DNA of 8,070 bases from Pseudomonas sp. (GCA_003525045.1 DQGF01000272.1:1-8070), one strand, 5' to 3'; counted from the stretch's first letter, positions 1-6,932 are shown. A program made the numbers and translations. Notes: generated by a model not told the origin, from the letters alone.

Positions 1-20
1 CGAGCAAGCTCGCTCCTACA
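1..20. repeat. Partial REP-like inverted repeat cut by the window edge
   Basis: The first 12 bases form a small palindrome (CGAGC-AA-GCTCG), followed by CTCCTACA. Read on the other strand this is TGTAGGAGCGAGCTTGCTCG, the head typical of intergenic REP-type repeats in fluorescens-group Pseudomonas. The matching left arm lies outside the window, so only the right half is visible. Related heads occur at 2695, 6785-6932 and the right end of the window. These elements are non-coding, usually sit between genes, and can affect mRNA 3' ends. Confidence 0.65.
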
Positions 21-37
21 GTATTGGCATTGGGCCA

Positions 38-68
38 GGCCCCGTTCATCCAGATGAACGGGGCCTTT
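38..68 (+). terminator. Rho-independent terminator of an upstream gene
   Basis: GGCCCCGTTCATC (38-50) and GATGAACGGGGCC (53-65) are a perfect 13-bp inverted repeat with a two-base centre, folding in practice as a 12-bp stem with a CCAG loop. It is followed by TTT at 66-68. The T run is short, but the stem is long and GC-rich at its base. No gene ends inside the window before it, so it probably terminates a plus-strand gene to the left. It isolates the reductase gene from upstream transcription. Confidence 0.8.
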
Positions 69-116
69 GTGCGTAAAAAAGAATGCTTCTCGAAACCCAC
101 GGCATAATGCGCGCCG

Positions 117-131
117 TGATAATTATTTTCG
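117..131 (+). promoter_or_regulatory. Candidate Fur box upstream of the PepSY reductase gene
   Basis: TGATAAT-T-ATTTTCG matches the 7-1-7 Fur consensus TGATAAT-N-ATTATCA at 12 of 14 symmetric positions, with the left half-site perfect. It ends 19 bases before the chosen GTG start at 151. -10-like hexamers lie just upstream (CATAAT, 103-108) and inside the box (GATAAT, 118-123), but neither has a convincing -35. A repressor here would cover the promoter or the early transcribed region. Fur control suits the predicted role of the gene in iron reduction. The match was made by eye; Fur binding is inferred. Confidence 0.6.
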
Positions 132-150
132 AACGAACAAGGCGAGCGAC

Positions 151-2679
151 GTGTTGAAGAAAACCCTGTTCCAGTTGCACTGGTTTTTCGGCATCAGCGC
201 CGGGCTGGTCCTGGCCCTGATGGGCATTACCGGGGCGACGGTATCGTTTGAGGATGAGATCCTGGGTGCGTTGAACCCCTCGGTGCGGCAGGTCGAAAAA
301 CAGGTCGCCGGTGTGCTTCCGCCTGCGGAGCTGGTGGAGAAAATCGAAGGTGACTCGGACAAGAAAGTCGCGATGATCTGGGTCGAGACCGACAGCGGCA
401 ACGCTGCGCGAGTGTCCTTTACCCCGCCACCGGGCGAGCGCCGCGGCGAGATGCGCTACTTCAACCCGTACACCGCCGAATTCATGGGCGATGCCGTCGG
501 CCAGGATTTTTTCGGCTTCATGCTGAAAATGCACCGTTTCCTCGCGATGGGCGATACCGGACGGCAGATCACGGGTGCCTGTACGCTGATCCTGGTGTTC
601 TTCTGCCTGTCCGGTCTCTACTTGCGCTGGCCGCGTCAATGGAAAAGCTGGCGTGCCTGGCTGACCCTCGACTGGAAGAAAAAGGGCCGCAGCTTCAATT
701 GGGACCTGCACTCGGTGGCAGGGACCTGGTGCCTGGTGTTTTACCTCCTGGCAGCGCTGACCGGGTTGTCCTGGTCCTATGAGTGGTACAACAAGGGCCT
801 GACCCGGTTGCTTTCCGATTCGCCGCAAAACGAGCGGGTTCGCGGTGGTCGTGGTCCTGCACCAACGGGTCCGGCCCCGACGGCCGATTATGCGGCCATG
901 TGGAGCAGCATCTACAGCGCTGCCGGGCCGCACCTGTCCGCCTACAACATTCGTATGCCGCCGGTGGTCGGGCAGCCGGCGACGGTGTTTTACCTGCTGA
1001 ACACCTCACCGCACGATCGTGCGCTGAACCAGATCACCCTTGACCCTGCCACTGGCCTCGTCAAACGGCATGACCGTTACAGCGACAAAAGCCTCAAGGC
1101 GCAATTGCTGACCAGCATCTACGCGCTGCACGTCGGCAGCTATTTCGGCATTGTCGGGCGGATCATCCTGACGATCAGCGCGCTGACCATGCCGTTGTTC
1201 TTTGTCACAGGCTGGTTGCTGTACCTCGATCGTCGACGCAAGAAAAAGCAGATCAAGGATGCCCGCAAAGGTCTGGCGCAATCGGGCGGCAATGCGCCAG
1301 CCTGGTTGATCGGTTTCGCCAGCCAGAGCGGATGTGCCGAGCAATTGGCGTGGCAGACCGCCGGGCAATTACAGGCCGCCGGATTGCCGGTGAAGGTCCA
1401 GCCGCTGGCGAATGTCAGTGAGCAGGATCTGCGCGATTCCAGCAACGCGCTGTTCGTGGTCAGCACCTTCGGCGATGGTGAAGCGCCGGACAGCGCCCGG
1501 GGCTTCGAACGCAAGGTGCTGGGCCAGGCGCTGAGCCTGGAGAGCCTGAACTACGCCGTGCTCGGCCTCGGTGATCGGCAGTATCAACACTTCTGCGGTT
1601 TCGCCCGACGCTTGCACACCTGGTTGGGCGAACACGGCGGCAAGACCCTGTTCGCCCCGGTGGAGGTCGACAGCGGCGACCCTTACGCCTTGCGTCACTG
1701 GCAACAGCAACTCGGTCTGGTGACCGGACAGGCGCCCGTGGACACCTGGCAAGCGCCCGGCTATGACAACTGGCCCCTGGTCCGCCGCGATTTGCTCAAC
1801 CCTGACAGCAGCGGCTCGGGTGTGTACTTGCTGGGCCTCGCCGCCCCCTCCACCAGCAGCTGGCTGGCCGGTGATCTGGTGGAAGTACTGCCGCGCAATT
1901 GCCCATGGGCGATCGAGCACTTCCTCGATGGCCTGGGGATCGACGGTCGGGCCATGGTCAAGCTCGATGACCTGTCGCAACCGCTGGAGCAAGCCCTTGC
2001 CAGTCGACAACTGCCCCAGAACCGGGCTCATCTTGTCGATCTGCACGCGCAAGCGCTGGTGGACGCCCTGGTGCCGTTGGCCATGCGCGAATACTCCATC
2101 GCTTCGATTGCCGCCGATGGCGTGCTGGAACTGATCGTGCGCCAGGAACTGCATCCCGACGGCACTCTCGGCATCGGCTCAGGCTGGTTGACCGAACACG
2201 CACCGGTGGGCAGCACCATCAGCCTGCGGGTACGGCGTAACAGCGGTTTCCATCTGCCAACCGAGCCGGTGCCGATGATTTTGCTGGGCAACGGTACCGG
2301 GCTGGCGGGGCTGCGCAGCTTGCTCAAGGCGCGGATTGCCGACGGGCAGCAACGTCATTGGCTGTTGTTCGGAGAACGCAATCGCGAGCACGACTACTTG
2401 TGCCGCGATGAGCTTGAAGAATGGCTGATTTCGGGTGATCTGGAACGGTTGGACCTGGCGTTCTCACGGGATCAGGCCGAGAAGATCTACGTGCAGGATC
2501 GACTGCGCGAGTCGGCCGCAGAACTGAAGAAATGGCTGGCGGATGGTGCGGTCATTTACATCTGCGGCAGCTTGCAGGGGATGGCTTCAGGGGTGGATCA
2601 CGTGCTTAACGAACTGCTCGGAATCGAAGCGGTCGACCGCCTGATCGAACAAGGCCGCTACCGCCGCGACGTTTACTGA
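151..2679 (+). CDS. PepSY-domain membrane reductase fused to flavodoxin and FAD/NADPH reductase domains
   Basis: Predicted inner-membrane oxidoreductase of 842 residues. It probably passes electrons from NADPH through FAD and FMN to membrane haem, and on to a periplasmic acceptor such as a ferric-siderophore. The N-terminal PepSY_TM half has membrane segments near residues 9-31, 140-158, 189-210 and 332-358. Candidate haem-ligand histidines include H128, H187 and H327. A basic linker (about 359-372) leads to a flavodoxin-like domain with FMN-loop motifs FASQSG (389-394), STFGDGE (438-444) and LGLGDRQY (471-478). The FNR-like part has an FAD motif RxYS (646-649), an NADP-loop GNGTGLA (713-719), CGS (805-807) and the C-terminal aromatic ending DVY. 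Databases often label such proteins sulfite reductase flavoprotein alpha, but the PepSY half argues against that role. It resembles P. aeruginosa PiuB (PA4513) from memory. The GTG at 151 is chosen because AAGGCGAG lies just upstream; the frame stays open back to a TTG at 67, but that overlaps the terminator. Confidence 0.88.
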   Translation: MLKKTLFQLHWFFGISAGLVLALMGITGATVSFEDEILGALNPSVRQVEKQVAGVLPPAELVEKIEGDSDKKVAMIWVETDSGNAARVSFTPPPGERRGEMRYFNPYTAEFMGDAVGQDFFGFMLKMHRFLAMGDTGRQITGACTLILVFFCLSGLYLRWPRQWKSWRAWLTLDWKKKGRSFNWDLHSVAGTWCLVFYLLAALTGLSWSYEWYNKGLTRLLSDSPQNERVRGGRGPAPTGPAPTADYAAMWSSIYSAAGPHLSAYNIRMPPVVGQPATVFYLLNTSPHDRALNQITLDPATGLVKRHDRYSDKSLKAQLLTSIYALHVGSYFGIVGRIILTISALTMPLFFVTGWLLYLDRRRKKKQIKDARKGLAQSGGNAPAWLIGFASQSGCAEQLAWQTAGQLQAAGLPVKVQPLANVSEQDLRDSSNALFVVSTFGDGEAPDSARGFERKVLGQALSLESLNYAVLGLGDRQYQHFCGFARRLHTWLGEHGGKTLFAPVEVDSGDPYALRHWQQQLGLVTGQAPVDTWQAPGYDNWPLVRRDLLNPDSSGSGVYLLGLAAPSTSSWLAGDLVEVLPRNCPWAIEHFLDGLGIDGRAMVKLDDLSQPLEQALASRQLPQNRAHLVDLHAQALVDALVPLAMREYSIASIAADGVLELIVRQELHPDGTLGIGSGWLTEHAPVGSTISLRVRRNSGFHLPTEPVPMILLGNGTGLAGLRSLLKARIADGQQRHWLLFGERNREHDYLCRDELEEWLISGDLERLDLAFSRDQAEKIYVQDRLRESAAELKKWLADGAVIYICGSLQGMASGVDHVLNELLGIEAVDRLIEQGRYRRDVY

Positions 2680-2694
2680 CACCACACCATCAAA

Positions 2695-2722
2695 TGTGGG
2701 AGCGGGCTTGCTCGCTCCCACA
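2695..2722. repeat. REP-type palindromic repeat
   Basis: TGTGGGAGCG (2695-2704) and CGCTCCCACA (2713-2722) are perfect 10-bp inverted arms around GGCTTGCT. This is a complete single REP hairpin of a kind common between Pseudomonas genes. It starts 16 bases after the reductase stop codon. No T tract follows it, so it is not a canonical terminator, but it may stabilise or end the reductase mRNA. No other terminator was seen for that gene. Confidence 0.8.
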
Positions 2723-2776
2723 AGGACTCCACTGTGCCAGCTTGCAATTTCCCTCTGTCGGGGCCGTGGTCGCCAC

Positions 2777-2806
2777 TGACTTGTATATTTATTGAGCTGT
2801 GATAGT
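2777..2806 (+). promoter_or_regulatory. Putative sigma70-type promoter of the rnk leader
   Basis: An extended -10 element, TGT-GATAGT (2798-2806), is preceded at 18 bases by CTGACT (2777-2782), which matches TTGACA at 4 of 6 positions. The surrounding DNA (2781-2800) is unusually AT-rich for the window. The predicted start is near 2813, just ahead of the leader hairpins. No other promoter is visible between the terminator at 2840-2876 and the rnk start codon, so rnk mRNA probably begins here. Confidence 0.5.
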
Positions 2807-2812
2807 GTCCAA

Positions 2813-2876
2813 GTACGCCTCAACTCATCGAGGCTCGTGAAAACCCCGCCTATTTCTGGCGGGGTTTTGCTTTTTT
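2813..2876 (+). ncRNA. rnk leader: putative transcription-attenuation element
   Basis: This is the segment between the predicted transcription start and the terminator T tract. It holds a small hairpin, GCCTC (2817-2821) with GAGGC (2830-2834) and an 8-base loop AACTCATC, then the terminator hairpin. The terminator sits before the rnk coding region, so rnk expression needs readthrough. Putative attenuators upstream of rnk, each ending in a rho-independent terminator, are known from bioinformatic work (Rfam has rnk leader families, including a Pseudomonas version), and this placement fits. I see no obvious antiterminator pairing inside the leader, so the signal or partner is unknown. The same RNA could also accumulate as a small RNA of roughly 65 bases. 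Confidence 0.65.
2840..2876 (+). terminator. Rho-independent terminator in the rnk leader
   Basis: AAAACCCCGCC (2840-2850) pairs perfectly with GGCGGGGTTTT (2858-2868) around a 7-base loop, followed by GC and six T residues (2871-2876). This is the strongest canonical terminator in the window. It ends 29 bases before the rnk ATG, and no gene stop lies shortly upstream (the reductase ends about 160 bases earlier, before a promoter). Regulation of rnk fits its position better than termination of the reductase gene. Confidence 0.9.
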
Positions 2877-2905
2877 CGTGCAGAAGAAAGGAGTCTGCCC
2901 CGATC

Positions 2906-3316
2906 ATGACAACACCTTCCATCACCCTTACCCGTCTGGACGTACAACGTCTGGAGCGCCTGATCGACAGCCTGGATGACACGCTGCCGGGCGTTATCGC
3001 GCTGCAAACCGAACTGGACCGCGCCGATACCCTGGTCGGTCACGATGAAGTGCCCGCCGATGTCGTCACGATGAATTCCCGTGTGCATTGTCGTGAAGAA
3101 ATCAGCGGCAAGGACTACCACCTGACGTTGGTTTATCCGAAGGATGCCAACGCTGACGAAGGCAAAATTTCGATTCTGGCGCCAGTGGGCAGTGCCTTGC
3201 TCGGCCTAAAGGTTGGCCAGCACATCGACTGGCCGGCTCCGGGCGGCAAGACCCTCAAACTGAACCTGCTGGAAGTCGAATTGCAGCCTGCCCATGGCGG
3301 CGACTTCCCGGAATGA
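2906..3316 (+). CDS. rnk: Rnk, nucleoside diphosphate kinase regulator (GreA/GreB-like)
   Basis: Rnk is a cytoplasmic protein of the GreA/GreB superfamily that binds RNA polymerase. It was named for its effect on nucleoside diphosphate kinase levels. The 136-residue product has the expected length. Its N-terminal helical part (about residues 5-45, containing RLERLIDSLDD and ALQTELDRAD) would form the short Rnk coiled coil. The C-terminal FKBP-like domain (about 50-130) carries ISILAPVGSALLGLKVGQ, equivalent to the GreA motif around the conserved GxALLGxxVG. The ATG at 2906 is chosen because AAAGGAG lies at 2887-2893; the 12-base spacing is somewhat long. The frame is open upstream to 2792, but that would translate through the leader terminator. 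cyaA is convergent, with only 7 bases between the two stops. Expression is probably set by the leader attenuator. Confidence 0.93.
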   Translation: MTTPSITLTRLDVQRLERLIDSLDDTLPGVIALQTELDRADTLVGHDEVPADVVTMNSRVHCREEISGKDYHLTLVYPKDANADEGKISILAPVGSALLGLKVGQHIDWPAPGGKTLKLNLLEVELQPAHGGDFPE

Positions 3317-3323
3317 CATTCCC

Positions 3324-6167
3324 TCAGACCTGTTCGAGCGCTTCGTTCAATGCGTGCTCCAGGTCGGCCTTGTAGCGCAAATAAAGATTGCTTGAACACT
3401 GACTATCACCGAGCAGGCCGGACAGGTCCAGGTCGGTGATGTAGCAACGATAGCGCTCGGTCTCGCGGCGCTGCTCGACGATTTCCCGGGCGACCACGCT
3501 GAACAGCTGGTCGCCATGTTCCAGCTCTGAAAACTCCCGCTGATTGCAATACAACGTAACTTGCACTTGCCCTGGTGCGGCTTTGCCGACGATCGCCTGG
3601 ACGTCGTAGAACGGTTTATTGACCGGCATTTGCGGCGCCGGTCGGGCTTCGACCCTGCGCGCCCGCACGGGGCCCGATGGCAGCAGCTGGAAATACAAGG
3701 TTTCCCGACTCAAGGGGTGGGCGGCGTCCATCGGCAGCAAGGCGTCGCGCCGGTATTGGATCGATTGCAGGAACCTCTGCAACGGCACCAGCAGACTTTG
3801 CTCATCGTGATAGGGCAAACGCTGGTGCCACAGGGCGTTGAATTCATCCAGTACATACAGATCGGCGTGGAATGCGCTGATCCGGTAGAACACCTGAACG
3901 CATTCGGGCTTCCCCATTGGCAATACCAGCGCCAGATCCTGGTCTTCAAGTGCCATCGGGTCCAGGTGCAACGGGCTGTAGCTGGCCATTTCCTTGCCCA
4001 GGTATTCGACCAGCGCTGGCAGCGTAGCGAGGGCGACGTGGTTGATATTGCCGGGCACCAGCTCCAGCACGTGGTAATGCTGCTGGACCTGAATCAGGTA
4101 GCGCTGATTGAGTTCGCTCAGCAGCAGGTTCTGCGCGGTGTCGAGAATTTCTTCGACCCGCCGGGCGATGAATTGCGCGCGATTGTGACAAAAGCAACGA
4201 ACCCGCAGCTTGGGCTGTGGCAGCGCGCTCGGCAGGTTGTTGAGGTAGTCACGTATGCAGTCGAGCAAGGCATGGCGGCCATCAAAATGGCTCACCAGTA
4301 CTTCGTTCCAGCTGTTGAGCGTGACCTGGTCCAGGGTCAGCACCAGATTTTCCCGAACCCCGGCGTAACTCAGGGAATCGGTGCGCTCAGTGGTCATCAG
4401 GATATTCAGGTCGCGGTGGTGCTTGAGCGGATCGATGCCGACGTTCACCAGAATCAGCACTTCGCTCGGCACGCTCGCACGCAACAGCGGTTCTTCGGCG
4501 ACGGTCGCCAGGGGCAGGGCGATGATCTGTTGCAGGCTGCCGAGCAGGTTGAACAGTTCGAACTCGCTCAGGTCGCTGCTGCCGGGGTGCAAGGCCAGAC
4601 GGGTGCTGCTGTCGATGACGCCATTGCGGTGGCACCAGGTCAGCAGTTCCAGCAATTGACGACTGCGCTTGATCGGCGCGAAATGCTCCCACTCGTGGGC
4701 CGTCAGGCTGCCGTTATACAAACCCCATTGAGTTTGCCCGGACTCTTTCGTGTTCGGCGCCTGGACCAGGGTCAGGGTGTCTTCGGCCAAGTCCGGGGCG
4801 ATGCCCGGGTTGATGAACTCGACCTTGTTTGCCTTGCGCTCGAAGGCTGCATACAGCCGTCGACCCAGCACGTTGAGGTCGCGTTTGTTGATCAGGCTGA
4901 CGGCTTGTTCGCTGCGGGCGAATTGGGTCAGGAAGCGGTAGCTGTAATTGAGCTCGTTGACCAAGGCCCGACGCTCAGAGCCGACCTGACGGACTTTCCA
5001 CTGGCTGCGGCTATCGAGCAGGGCCAGCTGACGCTGATCCCAACGCCATTCGTGGGCCAGGCGCTCAAGCAGCGAGCGTTGCCAGCTCTGGGTGCGACTG
5101 CTGCCGGTGAGCTTGCAATTGACTTTCAAATACAGCGCGCGCCGTACCAGCTCCAGACGTTCCGGCTCGTCACGGGCGGTGAGGTATTCCTCGAGGCGTC
5201 GGTAAACCACGACGTATGGATCCAGCTCATCGAGGTCGAGCTGGTTGGCGAATACGGCTTGTTTGAAGCGCAGGCTGAGGCAATGCACTGTGGGGTGTTC
5301 GCTGGCATAGACCTCGATCAGCAACAGCTTGAGCACCGACTTGTACGGCGATTCGATGCCCTTGAACAACTGCCACAGCCCGGCGCCGATGAATTCGCCG
5401 GGCGGAATGTACGCCAGATGCCCCAGGTCCAGGGTTTCGTCGGCACGAATGAAGCGTTTGGAAAGCAAGGCGTGGGTATAGCGTTCGTAAGCGGATTCTT
5501 CATAAACCGGCACCAGCCACCAGATCGGCGTGCGTCCGGCCAGCCAGATCGCGGTGCGGTAGAACTCGTCCAGCAGCAGATAGTGCTGGGTGGTGCCGCA
5601 GTCTTCGGAGCTCAGTTGATTGTCGCGATCGCCGAGCACGAAGCGGGCCGGGTCGATCAGGAAAAAGTGCGCCTCGGCGCCCTGGGTAGCGGCCCAGGTT
5701 TCGAGCAGCTGGCACTTTTTACGCAGCTCGGTCAGTTCGTTTTCGCTCAAGTCCGGTGCGTGACAGACCCATACGTCCATGTCGCTCTGATCGGCCTGGG
5801 CCAGGGTGCCAAGGCTGCCCATCAGGAACAGGCCGTGAATCGGTCGGGGCGGATTGCTGCCGTGGCGCGGTTTATAGGAAAACGAGCGGGTCAGGCGTTG
5901 GGCATCGGCGAGGGCGCTGGCGTCCGGTTCGTAGTTCGACAATCCGGCCGGCGTGGAGCCCGAAACATAACCCGGCAGCAGTGGATGATTGACATGAAAA
6001 AACAGCGGCAACAGGGTCAACACGCCTTGCTGGCGGGTTGATAGCCCTTCCATGGCGCGCGCCATGCGGCCCTCATTGAGCTTCAGAAACCGTGCGCGCA
6101 GTTGGCTCAGAACCTTGCGGTCGATTCCCTCTTCCAGGTCGGGGCGGATTTCATGGGTGCGGGTCAT
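3324..6167 (-). CDS. cyaA: Class I adenylate cyclase CyaA
   Basis: Converts ATP to 3',5'-cyclic AMP, the effector of CRP/Vfr-type regulators; cytosolic or membrane-associated. The 947-residue protein is longer than E. coli CyaA (about 848). The N-terminal catalytic region has the nucleotidyltransferase signature FLMGSLGT...SDMDVWVCH, with GS at 117-118 and metal-binding aspartates D129 and D131. The class I signature follows as EFIGAGLWQLFK (258-269) and SPYKSVLKLLLIEVYA. A second conserved block around LSYAG...NSWNEV has W620. The C-terminal third is the regulatory part of the family. No truncation or missing catalytic residue was seen. The ATG at 6167 has only a weak Shine-Dalgarno (GAG five bases upstream). 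The gene is convergent with rnk and lies downstream of a TIGR02647 gene on the same strand, across a 183-bp gap with a hairpin. Confidence 0.95.
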   Translation of the reverse strand: MTRTHEIRPDLEEGIDRKVLSQLRARFLKLNEGRMARAMEGLSTRQQGVLTLLPLFFHVNHPLLPGYVSGSTPAGLSNYEPDASALADAQRLTRSFSYKPRHGSNPPRPIHGLFLMGSLGTLAQADQSDMDVWVCHAPDLSENELTELRKKCQLLETWAATQGAEAHFFLIDPARFVLGDRDNQLSSEDCGTTQHYLLLDEFYRTAIWLAGRTPIWWLVPVYEESAYERYTHALLSKRFIRADETLDLGHLAYIPPGEFIGAGLWQLFKGIESPYKSVLKLLLIEVYASEHPTVHCLSLRFKQAVFANQLDLDELDPYVVVYRRLEEYLTARDEPERLELVRRALYLKVNCKLTGSSRTQSWQRSLLERLAHEWRWDQRQLALLDSRSQWKVRQVGSERRALVNELNYSYRFLTQFARSEQAVSLINKRDLNVLGRRLYAAFERKANKVEFINPGIAPDLAEDTLTLVQAPNTKESGQTQWGLYNGSLTAHEWEHFAPIKRSRQLLELLTWCHRNGVIDSSTRLALHPGSSDLSEFELFNLLGSLQQIIALPLATVAEEPLLRASVPSEVLILVNVGIDPLKHHRDLNILMTTERTDSLSYAGVRENLVLTLDQVTLNSWNEVLVSHFDGRHALLDCIRDYLNNLPSALPQPKLRVRCFCHNRAQFIARRVEEILDTAQNLLLSELNQRYLIQVQQHYHVLELVPGNINHVALATLPALVEYLGKEMASYSPLHLDPMALEDQDLALVLPMGKPECVQVFYRISAFHADLYVLDEFNALWHQRLPYHDEQSLLVPLQRFLQSIQYRRDALLPMDAAHPLSRETLYFQLLPSGPVRARRVEARPAPQMPVNKPFYDVQAIVGKAAPGQVQVTLYCNQREFSELEHGDQLFSVVAREIVEQRRETERYRCYITDLDLSGLLGDSQCSSNLYLRYKADLEHALNEALEQV

Positions 6168-6301
6168 GTCAGCTCAATCCGGCTTGCAGGGCTCGGACGT
6201 GGGAGGGCTCGGGATGAGGGGCAGTTTAGCGCCTCGGCCCCGGGTTTTTTTAGCTGATTTTGTTTCTCTGGCGTCAGATTTCTATCGCGCAGAGACTGAG
6301 T
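6168..6301 (-). other. cyaA upstream region, no confident promoter
   Basis: On the minus strand this stretch should contain the cyaA promoter and 5' leader. It has an AT-rich block with a run of seven A residues (the T run at 6245-6251 on the plus strand), followed by a very GC-rich leader. A weak candidate promoter is CTGACG, a 17-base spacer and GCTAAA on the minus strand (about 6248-6276), but the -10 matches at only three positions. No TGTGA-N6-TCACA-type site was seen, so cAMP autoregulation of cyaA is not supported by sequence here. Confidence 0.3.
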
Positions 6302-6337
6302 GCCCGCGGAAATCCCGTCGCAGGGGTTTCCGTGGGC
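6302..6337. other. Intergenic hairpin between the TIGR02647 gene and cyaA
   Basis: GCCCGCGGAAATCCC (6302-6316) and GGGGTTTCCGTGGGC (6323-6337) form a 15-bp stem around GTCGCA with two mismatched base pairs. In RNA these can be G-U wobbles on the plus-sense strand but would be A-C mismatches on the minus-sense transcript. It starts 13 bases after the stop of the minus-strand TIGR02647 gene, where a terminator would be expected. No T tract follows on either strand, so I call it a hairpin of unknown role, possibly an imperfect terminator or mRNA 3'-end structure. Confidence 0.55.
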
Positions 6338-6350
6338 GCTGCGGTAATGC

Positions 6351-6596
6351 TCAGGCAGTTTCCGGGACGTTGAGTATGGTCAGAACGGTTTGCACATTTT
6401 GCGCGGCGTCACGACCCAGACTGGTCAGATAACCACCATCTGGCTGGGTGATCAGTTCTTTGCCGAACAGTCTTTGGGCGGCAGCAATGGCTTTCGGGGC
6501 AGCGGTCTGATGAATTTTCAGGCCTTCCTGGGAACTGTCCAGGTTGAAGAGTGCGAGGATTTCCAGTTCGGCAACCAACTCAGGGGTAAGCGACAT
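6351..6596 (-). CDS. TIGR02647 family small protein, putative DNA-binding
   Basis: An 81-residue protein that I recognise as the TIGR02647 family of short gamma-proteobacterial proteins, sometimes labelled DNA-binding; its function is not established. It begins MSLTPELVAELEILALFNLDSS and contains ITQPDGGYLTSLG near residues 49-61. A helix-rich N-terminus followed by a turn and a GG-Y-LTSLG strand-like segment resembles a small winged-helix fold (inference). The start is well supported: GGAG lies five bases upstream of the ATG. It is read in the same direction as cyaA, but the gap and hairpin make tight co-transcription uncertain. The same gene next to cyaA in P. aeruginosa (PA5273, from memory) supports a conserved neighbourhood. 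Confidence 0.85.
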   Translation of the reverse strand: MSLTPELVAELEILALFNLDSSQEGLKIHQTAAPKAIAAAQRLFGKELITQPDGGYLTSLGRDAAQNVQTVLTILNVPETA

Positions 6597-6784
6597 AAGG
6601 ACTCCAGACTTTCTAGGAATTGGACGATAGCGCCCCTAAGGTGAGCCCACTCGTGCGGCATGTCCAGTGCTCGCGACAGGGTTTTTTCGCCTCGGGCAAT
6701 ATTCCCCGATGGGTAGTGCGTAGCGGGGTGGTTACCAGTGTAGTCAGGGGCCAGAGGAAGGCAGGAATGATTGGTGACAATCTG
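6597..6784 (-). other. Upstream region of the TIGR02647 gene
   Basis: Non-coding stretch between the TIGR02647 start and the repeat element, forming the left part of a 361-bp gene-free interval (6597-6957). It carries the Shine-Dalgarno of the TIGR02647 gene (GGAGT on the minus strand) and the palindrome at 6693-6708. I did not find a convincing -35/-10 pair or sigma54 site on the minus strand. Short open frames on both strands lack ribosome sites and recognisable content. Confidence 0.4.
6693..6708. promoter_or_regulatory. Imperfect palindrome upstream of the TIGR02647 gene
   Basis: CGGGCAATATTCCCCG is a 16-bp palindrome apart from one symmetric pair: CGGG, one unmatched base, the self-complementary centre AATATT, one unmatched base, CCCG. 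It lies about 97 bases upstream of the TIGR02647 start codon, in a plausible operator position. No regulator with this consensus is recognised, and the palindrome could be chance. Confidence 0.3.
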
Positions 6785-6799
6785 TGTGGGAGGGGGCTT
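6785..6799 (+). repeat. Orphan left half of a second REP-type repeat
   Basis: TGTGGGAGGGGGCTT is the left arm and loop start of the common TGTGGGAG-headed hairpin repeat. Its complementary right arm (CCCCCTCCCACA) is absent from the expected place and from the far side of the adjoining element. It abuts the head of the composite element at 6801, suggesting one repeat recombined with or inserted into another. Confidence 0.5.
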
Positions 6800-6800
6800 T

Positions 6801-6932
6801 TGTAGCGAGGGAGCTTGCTCCCGTTCGGCTGCGAGGCAGCCGCCGAACCGGTAAGCAGGGGGTACCTGGCGAAATGCGCGCGCAGCTTTGGGGTCGCTTC
6901 GCGACCCAGCGGGAGCAAGCTCCCTCGCCACA
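6801..6932. repeat. Composite REP doublet (REPIN-like) with two internal hairpins
   Basis: Two outer arms, GCGAGGGAGCTTGCTCCCG (6805-6823) and CGGGAGCAAGCTCCCTCGC (6910-6928), are perfect 19-bp inverted repeats; adding flanking TGTA and CACA extends them to 23 bp with one mismatch. Each arm holds its own small palindrome (GGGAGC-TT-GCTCCC). Inside are two further perfect hairpins: CGGCTGC-GAG-GCAGCCG (6826-6842) and GGGTCGC-TTC-GCGACCC (6891-6907). The whole can fold as a cloverleaf-like structure. Paired inverted REP sequences about this long are known in fluorescens-group Pseudomonas as REPINs, non-autonomous elements mobilised by a RAYT transposase. No transposase gene is in the window. 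It lies between two minus-strand genes, 25 bases after the stop of the right-hand one. Confidence 0.8.

Noticed and set aside
67..150. N-terminal extension of the reductase to the TTG at 67
   Set aside because: It would begin within the terminator T run and translate through the Fur box; the added residues look non-coding, and the GTG at 151 has a good ribosome site directly before the membrane segment.
46..933. 295-codon minus-strand open frame over the reductase start
   Set aside because: It has the same codon-aligned antisense geometry, overlaps the terminator and Fur-box region, and has no domain or plausible context.
1369..2154. 261-codon minus-strand open frame inside the reductase gene
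   Set aside because: It is codon-aligned antisense to a gene with strong flavodoxin and FNR motifs; a composition artefact.
2792..2905. N-terminal extension of Rnk to 2792
   Set aside because: It would cross the promoter -10 and the leader terminator; the ATG at 2906 gives the normal family length of 136 residues.
3561..6041. 826-codon plus-strand open frame antisense to cyaA
   Set aside because: Its codons align exactly opposite cyaA codons, so a stop would need TTA, CTA or TCA in cyaA, which are rare in high-GC Pseudomonas. The product is rich in Q, V and G, has no recognisable domain, and cyaA has clear catalytic motifs.
6245..6251. Run of seven T on the plus strand as a terminator
   Set aside because: Only a 5-bp stem with a long loop can be drawn before it, and no plus-strand gene ends nearby.
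6620..6805. 61-codon plus-strand open frame in the gene-free interval
   Set aside because: It lacks a ribosome site, runs into the repeat element, and has no recognisable content.
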